The notes under the pieces: generated by a model
Database searches by the model: none
Told to the model about the DNA's origin: nothing
Seen by the model: only the letters and a program-made list of their open reading frames with translations
Assembly: GCF_019052805.1 (NCBI RefSeq)
Contig: NZ_JAHQRJ010000001.1
Location: 3,906,001 to 3,970,000, forward strand
Direction of reading: 5' to 3'
From: Noviherbaspirillum sp. L7-7A
Lineage (GTDB): Bacteria; Pseudomonadota; Gammaproteobacteria; Burkholderiales; Burkholderiaceae_D
DNA length: 64,000 nt
Position numbers and translations under genes: made by a program
Part shown: piece after piece, positions 15,194-24,790 of the stretch
Layout of the letters: each line of letters opens with the position of its first letter
Position numbering within the stretch: position 1 is the stretch's first letter

Positions 15194-15829
15194 TTACACC
15201 TGCGGCACCGCCATCCCCCGCTGCACCGCCGGCCTGTCCCCCACCATCTGCAGCCAGCGCCGTATCGCATCCTTGCCCTGCAACGCCTGCGCCAGCGGTT
15301 CCTGCAGAAAGGTAGTGGCCGCCAGCGTCCAGGGATAGGCGGCGATATCCGCGATCGAGTAAGCCTCCCCGCCCAGATAGGCCGTTTCCTTCAGCCGCCT
15401 CTCCATCACGCCCAGCAGCCGCTCGCCTTCCTCGGTGAAACGGGCGATCGCGGCCGGCGTTGTCTCCTCGGCGCGCTTGGCGAAATAGCCGAGCTGGCCC
15501 AGCATCGGCCCCAGGCTGCCGATCTGCCAGTGCAGCCATTCCAGCGCCTTGTACCGTTCCGGCCCGGAGGACGCCAGGAAGCGGCCGCTCTTTTCCGCCA
15601 GGTAGGTGAGGATGGCGCCGCTCTCGAAGATGGCCAGCGGGCCGCCCTCGGCATCATGGTCGACGATGGCCGGGATCTTGTTGTTCGGCGAAATCTTCAG
15701 GAAGTCCGGCGCATGCTGCTCGTTCCTGCTCAGGTCGACCGGGCGCACTTCGTAGGGCCAGCCCAGCTCTTCCAGCATGATGGGCACCTTGCGGCCGTTG
15801 GGCGTGGTCCAGGTATGGAGGGTGATCAT
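15194..15829 (-). CDS. Glutathione S-transferase, YfcG/YghU-like
   Basis: 211 residues. MITLHTWTTPNGRKVPIMLEELG has the TPNGRKV active-site loop and SPNNKIPAIVD the cis-Pro region typical of the nu-class GSTs, which act as disulfide-bond oxidoreductases. FESGAILTYLAEKSGRFL and the helical domain with YSIADIAAYPW follow. The start at 15829 is chosen because AAGGAG lies just upstream; upstream in-frame extension to 16102 has no protein character. It is divergent from the GGDEF-EAL gene. Confidence 0.92.
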   Translation of the reverse strand: MITLHTWTTPNGRKVPIMLEELGWPYEVRPVDLSRNEQHAPDFLKISPNNKIPAIVDHDAEGGPLAIFESGAILTYLAEKSGRFLASSGPERYKALEWLHWQIGSLGPMLGQLGYFAKRAEETTPAAIARFTEEGERLLGVMERRLKETAYLGGEAYSIADIAAYPWTLAATTFLQEPLAQALQGKDAIRRWLQMVGDRPAVQRGMAVPQV

Positions 15830-15989
15830 GGTCGGTTTCTCCTTGGCATGAAAGCATGGATTGGGCGGCGCCGCCGCGACATGGGTCCGATTTGTCTGGC
15901 CGCGCTTTGTTCCACGGCAGGTCCGCTTCGCCGCAACAATGCATGCGCGGGGTATATCATGCGCAGATTCCCTTGCCCACCCGAACGCC

Positions 15990-18308
15990 ATGTCCGATCG
16001 CATCAATGCAGAGCCACCCGCGCCCGACCCCTCCGGCCCCGGTCCGGACCGGGCGCCGGCCGCGCACCGCAGTCGCAAGGCGCTGATCAAGGGGCGCTTC
16101 ATGATGGCCGCCGTCAGCTCGGTGGCGCTGTGCTTCCTGATGAGCCTGCTCTACCTGTTCGGCCTGATGCCGGGCGTGGTGGTGGCCAGCGGCGCCGGGC
16201 TGATCATGGGCAGCGTGCTGCTGTTCTACCTGGTGTTCCGGTTCAGGCTCAACGAGAAGGCGCCCGATCCCAGCATGACCGTGCCCATGACCACGGTGGC
16301 GGTGCTGTGCGTGCTTTATGTGATGCTGGGTTCCGGTGCTGCGCGCGATACCTTCGTCAGCTTCTTCGGGCTGATCCTGCTGTTCGCCGTCTTCCGCTTT
16401 TCAACGCGCATGCTGCTGCTGCAGAGCGGCCTGATGCTCTTGGGCTATGCCGGCGTCATCTTCGTTGCCTGGCGCACCGGGGCGCCCGGTGCCGACCATG
16501 CGCCCGACATTGCCCGCTGGCTCACGCTGGCCGTTGCGCTGCCGCTGTTTGCGCTGATCGGCGGCGAGATCATGGCCGGGCGCCGCGCCGCCATGCAGCG
16601 CCTGCGCGCCAGCGAGGAGCGCTTCCGGCGCCTCACAGCCCTGTCGTCCGACTGGTACTGGGAACAGGACCATGAGCTGCGCTTCACCACGCTGTCGCCC
16701 GGCCTGGAAGCCAAGGCCGGCATTGCGCCTTCGCGGCTGATCGGCAAGACGCTGCCGGAGATCGCCACCGCGCCGTTTCATGCCGACTGGGATGTCCATC
16801 GCGAGGCGAGCGCGGCGCGCCTGCCGTTCGCCCATGTCGAGTTCCAGGCCAGCGACGACAACGGCGCGCTGCGCTGGCTCAGCCTGTCGGGCGAGCCGCT
16901 GTTCGACGCCGACCAGCACTTTCTCGGCTATTACGGCACCGGACGCGACATCACCGCCAAGAAGGCGGTGGAGGCGCGCATCCATTTCCAGGCCCATCAT
17001 GACACGCTGACCGGCCTTGCCAACCGCATGCTGCTCATCGACAGGCTGGAACATGCAATGGCGCAGGCCGACAGCGACGGCCATGCGCTGTGGGTGCTGT
17101 TCGTCGATCTCGACCGCTTCAAGCGCATCAACGACAGCCTGGGCCACAAGGCCGGCGACGCCGTGCTCAAAAGCGTGGCCCAGCGCATGCAGGCGCAGAT
17201 GCGGCCGGCCGACACCATTGCCCGGCTCGGCGGCGACGAATTCGTGCTGGTGCTGTCGGACTGGCCGGCCGGCAGCCTGTCGCTCGGGCTGGTGCAGCGC
17301 ATGATGGACGCGGTGCGCGCGCCCTATGCCGCCAATGGCAACGCCATCCTGATCAGCTGCAGCGTCGGCATCGCGGTCTATCCGGGCGACGCCGCCACCG
17401 CCGAGCTGCTGGTGGAGCGGGCCGACGTGGCGATGTACCGCGCCAAGGAAGCGGGCCGCAACAGCGCCCACTTCTACAAGGCCGAGATGAATGCGGTGGC
17501 GATGAACCGGCTGCGCATGGAGAGCGACCTGCGCGGCGCGCTGCAGGCCAATGAATTCGTGCTGCACTACCAGCCGCAGATGGACCTGAAGAGCGGCCGC
17601 ATCATCGGCGTCGAGGCGCTGCTGCGCTGGCAGCACATGCGGCCGGGCCTGCGCCAGCCGGCCGAATTCATCGGGGTGGCCGAGGAGATCGGCCTGATCG
17701 TGCCGATCGGCGACTGGGTGCTGAACCAGGCCTGCCTGCAGGCGGTGGCCTGGCAGAACGCCGGCCTGCCGGCCATGCACATGGCGGTGAACCTGTCGGC
17801 GCGCCAGTTCGCGCAGCCGGGGCTGGTGGCTTCGGTGTCGGCGGCGCTGGAACGCTCCGGCCTGCAGCCCTCCTTGCTGGAAATCGAGATCACCGAGAGC
17901 CTGATGATGACCGACGTGGAGCAGGCCGTGGCCACGCTGGCCGACCTGAAGCGCCTGGGCGTCAGGGTGTCGGTGGACGACTTCGGCACCGGACACTCCA
18001 GTCTCTATTACCTGAAACGCTTCCCGATCGACGTGCTCAAGATCGACCGTTCCTTCGTGCGCGACATCGTCAGCGATGCCGACGATGCCGCCATCGTGGC
18101 AGCCATCATCTCGCTGGCGCACAGCCTGGAGATGTCGGTGGTGGCGGAAGGGGTGGAGCATGCCGACCAGCTGATCTACCTGTCGCGCTGCGGCTGCGAC
18201 ACCGTGCAGGGCTACATGATCAGCCCGCCGATGCGGGCCGAGGCGCTGGAGCCCTTCCTCGGCGAGGCGCCGGCACAGGCCGGCATGCGGGGCAGGCAGC
18301 GCGCCTGA
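15990..18308 (+). CDS. Membrane-bound PAS-GGDEF-EAL cyclic di-GMP enzyme
   Basis: Bifunctional-type regulator of the second messenger c-di-GMP, 772 residues from the ATG at 15990. About five transmembrane helices (about 35-190) are followed by a PAS domain (about 205-320), a GGDEF domain with an intact ARLGGDEFVLVL active site (about 413) and an EAL domain with VEALLRW (about 540), EITES, DDFGTGHSSLYYLK and AEGVE. All key metal- and substrate-binding residues for both activities are visible, so either or both may function. No good Shine-Dalgarno precedes the start, which is therefore approximate. It lies 4 kb from a c-di-GMP riboswitch. Confidence 0.94.
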   Translation: MSDRINAEPPAPDPSGPGPDRAPAAHRSRKALIKGRFMMAAVSSVALCFLMSLLYLFGLMPGVVVASGAGLIMGSVLLFYLVFRFRLNEKAPDPSMTVPMTTVAVLCVLYVMLGSGAARDTFVSFFGLILLFAVFRFSTRMLLLQSGLMLLGYAGVIFVAWRTGAPGADHAPDIARWLTLAVALPLFALIGGEIMAGRRAAMQRLRASEERFRRLTALSSDWYWEQDHELRFTTLSPGLEAKAGIAPSRLIGKTLPEIATAPFHADWDVHREASAARLPFAHVEFQASDDNGALRWLSLSGEPLFDADQHFLGYYGTGRDITAKKAVEARIHFQAHHDTLTGLANRMLLIDRLEHAMAQADSDGHALWVLFVDLDRFKRINDSLGHKAGDAVLKSVAQRMQAQMRPADTIARLGGDEFVLVLSDWPAGSLSLGLVQRMMDAVRAPYAANGNAILISCSVGIAVYPGDAATAELLVERADVAMYRAKEAGRNSAHFYKAEMNAVAMNRLRMESDLRGALQANEFVLHYQPQMDLKSGRIIGVEALLRWQHMRPGLRQPAEFIGVAEEIGLIVPIGDWVLNQACLQAVAWQNAGLPAMHMAVNLSARQFAQPGLVASVSAALERSGLQPSLLEIEITESLMMTDVEQAVATLADLKRLGVRVSVDDFGTGHSSLYYLKRFPIDVLKIDRSFVRDIVSDADDAAIVAAIISLAHSLEMSVVAEGVEHADQLIYLSRCGCDTVQGYMISPPMRAEALEPFLGEAPAQAGMRGRQRA

Positions 18309-18350
18309 CGCGCGGCCCGCCGTGGCCCTTCCTTCAATGGCCCGGCGTGC

Positions 18351-18737
18351 TCAGTGGCCGTGCTGCTTTTCGTACTCGTCGGCCTCAGCCTTGTTCCGGT
18401 GCACGATGCCGTCCGGATGCTCGGGCGGCGTGTAGAGCGTGTAGAGCCGCAGCGGCGCGCTGGTGGAGGTGTTGATCACGTTGTGCTCGGTGCCGGCCGG
18501 GATCACCACCGCCACGCCGTCTTCCAGCGCATGCCGTTCGCCGTCCAGGATGGCCACGCCTTCGCCTTCCTCGACGCGGATGAACTGGTCATGGCCTTCA
18601 TGATGCTCCATGCCGATTTCCTCGCCCGGCTGCAGGGTCATGATCACCAGCTGGCTGCGCTGGGTGGTGTAGAGCACCTCGCGGAAGTTGTTCCCCGCAA
18701 GGGTCTTTTCTTCGATGTTGATGCTGTAGCCTGACAT
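18351..18737 (-). CDS. Small cupin-domain protein
   Basis: 128 residues forming one cupin barrel. Metal-binding motif 1 is EEIGMEHHEGHDQFIRVEEG (about 39-58, two to three His plus Glu), motif 2 is PAGTEHNVIN (about 80-89). The C-terminus ends EYEKQHGH. AAGGAGGAAAGC precedes the ATG, a strong ribosome site. Cupins of this kind bind a metal and a small molecule; whether this is an enzyme or a storage/sensor protein is unknown. Single gene. Confidence 0.88.
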   Translation of the reverse strand: MSGYSINIEEKTLAGNNFREVLYTTQRSQLVIMTLQPGEEIGMEHHEGHDQFIRVEEGEGVAILDGERHALEDGVAVVIPAGTEHNVINTSTSAPLRLYTLYTPPEHPDGIVHRNKAEADEYEKQHGH

Positions 18738-18860
18738 GCTTTCCTCCTTGATCGAACCTTGATGGAACGCGGCCTGCGGTGGCCGCCCAGGGAGGGCATT
18801 GTATAAGAGGCAAGCGGCGGCGGCATGCGGCGCGTCATGCCGGCGCCGCCCCGGCCGCCG

Positions 18861-19523
18861 TCACTGCATGGCCTGCCGCACCAGGGCGTCGATCTCGCCG
18901 GTGATGTCGGACAGCCGCCCGCCCACCACCGCGAACTCGCGTCCGGCCTCGCCGGCGCGGGCGGCGATCACCTGGGCATTGAAGGCCACCATGCGCGCCT
19001 CGCGGGCAATCCGTTCGATGTCGTTCATCACCGAGCGCCGGCGCTTTTCCTGCAGCAGCGCATGGCGCCGCGCTTCCTCCTCGTAAATGGCCGTGATCGC
19101 ATTGAGCGCGTCGAGCAGCGGCGTGGTGAGTTCGACCAGTTCATCCAGCAGGTCGGCAGCCTGGCGTCGCCTGCCTTCGATGGCATCCAGCGTGCGCTGC
19201 GCCAGCAGGGAAAACGCCCGTATCCGGGCGTCGCCCTGCAGCGCGCCGAAATAGGCCTGGCGCAGCGCTTCGCAGAACACGCCGGGCAGGTCGTCCTTTT
19301 TCTGCAGCAGGCTGGCATGGGCATTGTCGAACAGCGTCAGCGCGCTGCGCGCCACGGCAACGCCGTCGCTCTTGCCCTGCGCGGCCAGCACCGCATACAG
19401 CACCAGGCGCTGCGACGTGAAGCGCCGGCGGCCGGACAGGTTGATGAGCTTGCCGAAGACTTCGCCGGGCAGGATGTCGACGGCAGGGGAGACTAGGGTC
19501 AGGGAAGCGGAATGGGCATGCAT
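18861..19523 (-). CDS. Soluble chemoreceptor-like mini protein
   Basis: 220 residues with no membrane helix. The N-terminal part (about 28-55) has GKLINLSGRRRFTSQRLVLY, resembling the type IV methyl-accepting (PilJ/NarX-like) helix motif. The C-terminal part (about 165-215) has IAREARMVAFNAQVIAARAG followed by EAGREFAVVGGRL, resembling the tip and return helix of a chemoreceptor signalling hairpin. Only the tip is present; the long HAMP and methylation helices are missing. It may bind CheA/CheW or act by itself. ATG at 19523 is inferred; only a weak AAAGG precedes it. Confidence 0.7.
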   Translation of the reverse strand: MHAHSASLTLVSPAVDILPGEVFGKLINLSGRRRFTSQRLVLYAVLAAQGKSDGVAVARSALTLFDNAHASLLQKKDDLPGVFCEALRQAYFGALQGDARIRAFSLLAQRTLDAIEGRRRQAADLLDELVELTTPLLDALNAITAIYEEEARRHALLQEKRRRSVMNDIERIAREARMVAFNAQVIAARAGEAGREFAVVGGRLSDITGEIDALVRQAMQ

Positions 19524-19652
19524 GATGGCCTTTGGAGTCGGTTTTGGCCGGACGGCTGCACCGCGGCTGTGCGGGTCCGGCTCGTTGTTTCCCAAAAGCA
19601 GTTTTCATGCCGGGGATGCCCGGCCGGCGTCCGGCGGCCCTTCAACCGCCTT

Positions 19653-22187
19653 TCATTTTCCCTGCAGCGCCCGCGCCAGGTAGGGCGCGGTGCGGCTGTC
19701 CCGGCTTTTCGCCACTTCGGCCGGCGGCGCGCTGGCCACCACGCGGCCGCCTTCGTCGCCGGCGCCGGGGCCGATATCCATCACCCAGTCGCTGGCGGCG
19801 ACGATGCGCATGTCATGCTCCACCACGATGACGGTGTTGCCGGCGTCGACCAGGGTCTGCAGCTGGGCCAGCAGGCGGTCGATGTCGGACGGATGCAGGC
19901 CGGTGCTGGGTTCGTCCAGGATGTAGAGCGTGTCGCCGCGCTGCGGCCGCTGCAGCTCGGTGGCCAGCTTGATGCGCTGCGCCTCGCCGCCGGACAGCTC
20001 GGTGGCGGACTGGCCCAGGCGCAGATAGCCCAGGCCGACGTCGCGCAGCACGCCCAGCGGCCGCGCCAGCGCCTCCTGATCGGTAAAGAAAGCAAGGGCG
20101 GCATCGACCGTCATGCCCAGCACATCGGCGATGTTGCGCTCCTGGTAGCGCACCGCCAGCACCCGTTCGTTGTAGCGCGCGCCTTCGCAGGCCGGGCAGG
20201 GCGTATAGACGCTGGGCAGGAACAGCAGCTCCACCATCACCTGCCCCTCGCCCTGGCAGGTGGGGCAGCGGCCCTTGGCCACGTTGAACGAGAAATGGCC
20301 GGCATCGAAGCGGCGCCGGCGCGCATCCGGGCTGGCGGCGAAGAGCTTGCGCACATGGTCGAACAGGCCGGTGTAGGTCGCCAGGTTGGAACGCGGCGTG
20401 CGGCCGATCGGCTTCTGGTCCACCCGCACCATGCGCCGTATCGCTTCCATGCCGGAGGCGATGCGCCCGCCCACCGGCATGGGGATCGCATCGGCCAGCG
20501 CATCGGCGTCGCTCCCGGCCTCGGCTTCATCCGCGTCATGCCCCAGCCAGGCGGCCGCCAGTTCCACCAGCGCCTGGCTGACCAGGCTGGACTTGCCCGA
20601 GCCGGAGACGCCGGTCACGCTGGTCAGCACGCCCAGCGGAAAGGCCGCGTCCAGCGCCTGCAGGTTGTTGCGGCTGATGCCTTCGAGCCGCAGCCATCCC
20701 GAAGGCGCGCGCACGGCACGCGCCGCGGGCGGCGCGGCGTCGAACAGATAGCGCCGGGTCTGCGACGGTTCCACCTCGGCCAGGCCGGCGGGCGGGCCGC
20801 TGTAGAGCACCATGCCGCCGCCTTCCCCCGCCGCCGGCCCGACATCGACGATCCAGTCGGCGCGGCGGATCACGTCCAGCTCATGCTCCACCACGAACAG
20901 CGAATTGCCAGAGGCCTTCAGCTTGTCCAGCGCATCGAGCAGCGCCTCGGTATCGGCCGGATGCAGGCCGGCCGACGGCTCGTCCAGCACATAGACCACG
21001 CCGAACAGGTTGGAGCGCACCTGGGTCGCCAGCCGCAGCCGCTGCAGCTCGCCGGGCGAGAGCGTCGGCGTGCTGCGTTCCAGCGTCAGGTAGCCCAGGC
21101 CCAGGTCCAGCAGCACCGCCAGCCGCGCTGCCAGGTCGGCCGCGATGCGCTGGCGCACGATGACCTGCTCCGGATGCGCGCGGTCATGCCGCGCGTTGCC
21201 CTTGGCCGTGCGCCCGGCATGCGGCGCCAGCAGGGCCGCCAGCTGCTTCAGGGGCAGGCGCGAGATCGCGCTGATGTCGTGGCCGGCGAAGGTCACCGAC
21301 AGCGACTCGCGCCGCAGCCGCTTGCCCTGGCAGACCGGGCAGTCATTGCTGACCAGGTAGCGCGCCACCCGTTTCTTCATCAGCGGGCTCTGGGTCGTGG
21401 CATAGGTCTGCAGCACGTACTTGCGGGCGCTGGTGAAGGTGCCCTGGTAGCTGGGCGTGGCCTTCTGCTTCAGGGCCGCCTGCACCTCCCTCGCGCTGAG
21501 GCCGGAATAGACCGGCACGGTCGGCTGCTCGTCGGTGAAGAGGATCCAGTCGCGCTGCTTCCTGGGCAGGTCGCGCCAGGGCGTATCGACGTCGTAGCCC
21601 AGCGTCATCAGGATCTCGCGCAGGTTCTGGCCATGCCAGGCGGTGGGCCAGGCCGCGACCGCCCGCTCGCGTATGGTCAGGCTGTCGTCGGGCACCATCG
21701 ACTGCTCGGTGGCTTCCACCACCCGGCCCAGGCCGTGGCACTCCGGGCAGGCGCCCTCCGGCGTGTTGGGAGAGAACGATTCGGCATACAGCAGTTCCTG
21801 GCCCGGCGGATAGTCGCCGGCGCGGGAATACAGCATGCGCATCAGGTTGGAGAGGGTGGTGACGCTGCCGACCGAGGAGCGGGTGGTCGGCGTGCCGCGC
21901 TGCTGCTGTAGCGCCACCGCCGGCGGCAGGCCGTCGATCTCGTCGACTTCCGGCACCGCCATCTGGTGGAACAGCCGTCGCGCATAGGGCGACACCGATT
22001 CCAGGTAGCGCCGCTGCGCCTCGGCATACAGCGTGCCGAAGGCCAGCGACGACTTGCCCGAGCCGGACACGCCGGTGAAGACCACCAGCGCATCGCGCGG
22101 GATGTCGACGTCGACATTTTTCAGGTTGTGCTCGCGGGCGCCGCGCACGCGGACGTTCGATGGAGGTGGCGTCGGTTTGTCGGACAT
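19653..22187 (-). CDS. UvrA paralogue (excinuclease ABC subunit A family)
   Basis: Tandem ABC ATPase of 844 residues, shorter than the 940 of housekeeping UvrA. Both nucleotide sites are intact: Walker [21 protein letters not shown] (about 38) and [13 protein letters not shown] (about 520), signatures [12 protein letters not shown] and [12 protein letters not shown], and Walker [11 protein letters not shown] and [10 protein letters not shown]. Cys pairs [24 protein letters not shown] and CPACEGAR match the zinc modules. The first signature is LSPGE rather than LSGGE. This size and signature fit the UvrA2-type group linked to DNA damage or drug tolerance. Start ATG at 22187. Confidence 0.9.
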   Translation of the reverse strand: MSDKPTPPPSNVRVRGAREHNLKNVDVDIPRDALVVFTGVSGSGKSSLAFGTLYAEAQRRYLESVSPYARRLFHQMAVPEVDEIDGLPPAVALQQQRGTPTTRSSVGSVTTLSNLMRMLYSRAGDYPPGQELLYAESFSPNTPEGACPECHGLGRVVEATEQSMVPDDSLTIRERAVAAWPTAWHGQNLREILMTLGYDVDTPWRDLPRKQRDWILFTDEQPTVPVYSGLSAREVQAALKQKATPSYQGTFTSARKYVLQTYATTQSPLMKKRVARYLVSNDCPVCQGKRLRRESLSVTFAGHDISAISRLPLKQLAALLAPHAGRTAKGNARHDRAHPEQVIVRQRIAADLAARLAVLLDLGLGYLTLERSTPTLSPGELQRLRLATQVRSNLFGVVYVLDEPSAGLHPADTEALLDALDKLKASGNSLFVVEHELDVIRRADWIVDVGPAAGEGGGMVLYSGPPAGLAEVEPSQTRRYLFDAAPPAARAVRAPSGWLRLEGISRNNLQALDAAFPLGVLTSVTGVSGSGKSSLVSQALVELAAAWLGHDADEAEAGSDADALADAIPMPVGGRIASGMEAIRRMVRVDQKPIGRTPRSNLATYTGLFDHVRKLFAASPDARRRRFDAGHFSFNVAKGRCPTCQGEGQVMVELLFLPSVYTPCPACEGARYNERVLAVRYQERNIADVLGMTVDAALAFFTDQEALARPLGVLRDVGLGYLRLGQSATELSGGEAQRIKLATELQRPQRGDTLYILDEPSTGLHPSDIDRLLAQLQTLVDAGNTVIVVEHDMRIVAASDWVMDIGPGAGDEGGRVVASAPPAEVAKSRDSRTAPYLARALQGK

Positions 22188-22303
22188 GGGCAAGGCGCTT
22201 TCGGGGCCGCTGCGGGCGGCCCGGTTGGGTAGGTTGCCGCCAGCTTAGCGCCTGTGACACGGGCAGTCGGTGTCCTGGGTCACCTTGCGGCGCACAGCCT
22301 CCG

Positions 22304-23410
22304 TCACATCAGCAAGCTGCGCACCGCCTCCACCACCCGGGCAGGCGCCACCTTGCTCAGGCAGTCGTGATGCCCCTGCGGACACACGCTCTTGTAGCAA
22401 TTCCTGCAGGCCACATCGTGATACAGCACCCGGCTTGGCGATTGCCACGGCGTGTGCTGCGGATTGGTCAGCGCATACAGGTCCACCAGCGGCGTGCCCA
22501 GCGCGGCGGCGATATGGGCCGGGCCGGTGTTGTTCGACACCATGACCGGCGCCAGCGCAATCAGCGCGCCCAGCTGGCCCAGCGTGGCGTGGCCTGCCAT
22601 GCTGTGGCCGGGCAGGCCGGCGGCCTCGCGTATGCCGTCGATCAGCGCGCCTTCCTCGGCGCTGCCGGTGAAGACCGCCTGCATGCCGTCCTCTGCCAGC
22701 AGCCGCAGCGCCTGTGCCCACTGCGCAGGCGGATAGCGGCGCGACGCGGCCGTGGCGCCGGGATGCATCAGCACCCAGGGCGTGCCGGGGCCGATGCCGC
22801 GCTGCGCCAGTGCGGCGCGCGCCCATGCCAGGTCGGCCTGCGGCACCGAGAACGACAGGCGTTCGTCCCGCGTGCGACAGCCGATGCCGGCCACCAGGTC
22901 CAGCTGCCGCTGCACTTCATGGCGCACCTGCTGCTGCGGCTCCGTCTCCGGCGCCCAGTCCGACAGCAGCTGGTAGGGATTCTCGCGGCAGTGCGCCAGC
23001 CGCAGCGGTATGCCGGACATCTGGCACAGCATCGCCGCCGGCAATGCGCTCTGGCTGTAAGTGGTGAAGATGACGGCGGCATCGAAGCGGCCGGCGCGCA
23101 GCGTCTCGGCCATGGCCGGCACCGCATTGGCATCCTGGATAGCGCCATGCTTCATCCACGGCGCCTGGAAGGCGAGGGCGGCATCGAGTTCGGGGATGAA
23201 GGAAGCCACCGCCACGCCGCCGGGCGAGCTGAGCAGGGTCAGCCGGCGGCCCGGTGCGCTGTCGCGCAACGCCCGCATGGCCGGCGTGCACATCAGCACG
23301 TCGCCCAGGTAATCCAGCCGGATGCAGAGGATATGGCGGGCGTCGCTCCAGCGCATGCCACTGATGTGGCTGATGTGGCTGACATCGCTGGCATCGCCGA
23401 TGCCGCTCAT
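22304..23410 (-). CDS. Family 9 glycosyltransferase (heptosyltransferase-like)
   Basis: 368 residues. Typical GT9 features: ILCIRLDYLGDVLMCTPAMR near the start, GTPWVLMHPGATAASRRYP in the middle and SNNTGPAHIAAALGTPLVDL for nucleotide-heptose binding. The C-terminus ends with a cysteine cluster CRNCYKSVCPQGHHDCL. ADP-heptose or a similar sugar donor is likely. Its ATG (23410) overlaps the stop of gmhB by ATGA, so translation is coupled. It is the last gene of the minus arm of the glycan cluster. Confidence 0.92.
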   Translation of the reverse strand: MSGIGDASDVSHISHISGMRWSDARHILCIRLDYLGDVLMCTPAMRALRDSAPGRRLTLLSSPGGVAVASFIPELDAALAFQAPWMKHGAIQDANAVPAMAETLRAGRFDAAVIFTTYSQSALPAAMLCQMSGIPLRLAHCRENPYQLLSDWAPETEPQQQVRHEVQRQLDLVAGIGCRTRDERLSFSVPQADLAWARAALAQRGIGPGTPWVLMHPGATAASRRYPPAQWAQALRLLAEDGMQAVFTGSAEEGALIDGIREAAGLPGHSMAGHATLGQLGALIALAPVMVSNNTGPAHIAAALGTPLVDLYALTNPQHTPWQSPSRVLYHDVACRNCYKSVCPQGHHDCLSKVAPARVVEAVRSLLM

Positions 23411-23991
23411 GACGCCTCCCGCACCGGCATGGCCGCATCGAACCGCTGCATCGCCCGTGCCGCGCTCAGCAGGTCCGGCGCGCTGATGTCGGGGGTGCGC
23501 AGCGGCGAACGCAGCCATTCGGTTTCATTGCCGTTGTTAATCAGTACAGTGCGGCAGCCGGCGCGGCGGCCGGCTTCCACATCGTTCAGGATGTCGCCCA
23601 CCATCCATGAGCGCGCAAGGTCGATGCCGTGCTCGCGGGCGGCCTGCTGCAGCATGCCGGGCAGAGGCTTGCGGCAGTTGCATTCAAGTGCATAGCCTGC
23701 TGCTGCGCCTTCCGGATGATGCGGACACCAGTACCAGCCGTCGAGCGTCACGCCTTCCCGCGCCAGCATGTCCTGCAGCGCGGCAAACAGCGGCGGCAGC
23801 GCGGCCTCGCTGAACAGGCCGCGCGCCACGCCCGACTGGTTGCTCACCACGATGAGCCGGTAGCCCAGCTCCTGCATCAGGCGCAGCGCCGGGCCGGCAT
23901 GGGGCGCGAGCCGCAGCCGGTCCGGGTCGACGTTGTAGGGCACGTCGTCGATCAGGGTGCCATCCTTGTCGAGAAACACGGCGCGCTTCAT
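23407..23991 (-). CDS. gmhB: D,D-heptose 1,7-bisphosphate 7-phosphatase GmhB-like (HAD-IIIA)
   Basis: 194 residues. HAD motif I FLDKDGTLIDD at residues 6-16, motif II VVSNQSGVARG, and motif III with MVGDILNDVEAG. CPHHPEG...CNCRKP (about 91-110) is the zinc-binding loop that separates GmhB from other HAD phosphatases. It dephosphorylates heptose bisphosphate on the way to ADP- or GDP-heptose. The partner enzymes GmhA and HldE are not in the window. Positioned between the SDR and GT9 genes of the glycan operon, so the heptose is likely used by that cluster. Confidence 0.9.
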   Translation of the reverse strand: MKRAVFLDKDGTLIDDVPYNVDPDRLRLAPHAGPALRLMQELGYRLIVVSNQSGVARGLFSEAALPPLFAALQDMLAREGVTLDGWYWCPHHPEGAAAGYALECNCRKPLPGMLQQAAREHGIDLARSWMVGDILNDVEAGRRAGCRTVLINNGNETEWLRSPLRTPDISAPDLLSAARAMQRFDAAMPVREAS

Positions 23992-24004
23992 GCCGCGCAG
24001 GCTC

Positions 24005-24790
24005 CTAGGGCCATGAGGTCTCCCGCATCGGCAGCACCATGATTTCCGCCACCACGGTTTCATCCGGCAGCAGCAGCACCGACTTGACCGCCTGCGCCAC
24101 ATTGGCAGGCTCCTGCAGCGTGGCCACGTCGATGTCGGGGAAACGGTCCAGCAGGAAGGGCGTGCGCATGCCGCCGGCCACTACCGCAGTGACCTTGATG
24201 CCATGCGGCCGCAGCTCCGCATGCATGGCATGCGACAGGCCCAGCAGGCCCCATTTGCTGGCATGGTAGGCCGAGGCATTCGGCCAGGCGCGCTTGGCGG
24301 CGGTGGACGCGATGTTGACGATATGGCCGCGGCCATTGCGCTTCATCTCTTCCGACGCATGCTTGGCCAGCAGGAAGGGGCCGTTGAGATTTGTGTTGAT
24401 GACCCGCAGCCACTGCTCAGGCGCCAGCTCGGCCATCGACAGCGTGACATCGGTGCCGGCATTGTTGATCAGCACGTCGATGGTGCCGAAGCGGCTGACG
24501 GTCTGTTCGATGGCCTGCTGCGCCCCGGCCGGGTCGCCCACATCGAAGCCGATCGCATGGATGCGTTCGGCGACGGCGCCGCCGGTTTCGGCCAGCGTGC
24601 GCGCCAGCGCCTCGGCCTTCTCCCTATGCAGGTCGCCCACCACCACGTTGGCGCCGGACGAGGCCAGCATGTGGCACAGCGCCGCGCCCAGGCCGCTGGC
24701 GCCGCCGGTCACCAGTACCGTGCGGCCGGCCAGGCTGTTGTCGGTCGATGCGCCGTTGCTTGTGTCTGACGGTCGGTTCAATTGGTCCAT
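24005..24790 (-). CDS. Short-chain dehydrogenase/reductase
   Basis: 261-residue Rossmann oxidoreductase. TVLVTGGASGLGAAL is the dinucleotide-binding TGxxxGxG loop, GDL after the second strand suggests NAD preference, LINNAGT is the NAG motif, and S(about 162)/YHASK (about 176) give the catalytic Ser-Tyr-Lys set. Its start overlaps the upstream GT4 stop by 13 bp and gmhB follows 13 bp later, so it belongs to the glycan operon. It probably oxidises or reduces a sugar or lipid intermediate; the substrate is unknown. Confidence 0.9.
   Translation of the reverse strand: MDQLNRPSDTSNGASTDNSLAGRTVLVTGGASGLGAALCHMLASSGANVVVGDLHREKAEALARTLAETGGAVAERIHAIGFDVGDPAGAQQAIEQTVSRFGTIDVLINNAGTDVTLSMAELAPEQWLRVINTNLNGPFLLAKHASEEMKRNGRGHIVNIASTAAKRAWPNASAYHASKWGLLGLSHAMHAELRPHGIKVTAVVAGGMRTPFLLDRFPDIDVATLQEPANVAQAVKSVLLLPDETVVAEIMVLPMRETSWP

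Noticed and set aside
16401-18161. 586-codon open frame antisense to the GGDEF-EAL gene
   Set aside because: His/Gln/Arg-rich reverse-strand shadow; the plus-strand gene has intact active-site motifs.
19512-21911. 799-codon open frame antisense to the UvrA paralogue
   Set aside because: Reverse-strand shadow with low-complexity composition; the minus-strand gene is unmistakable.
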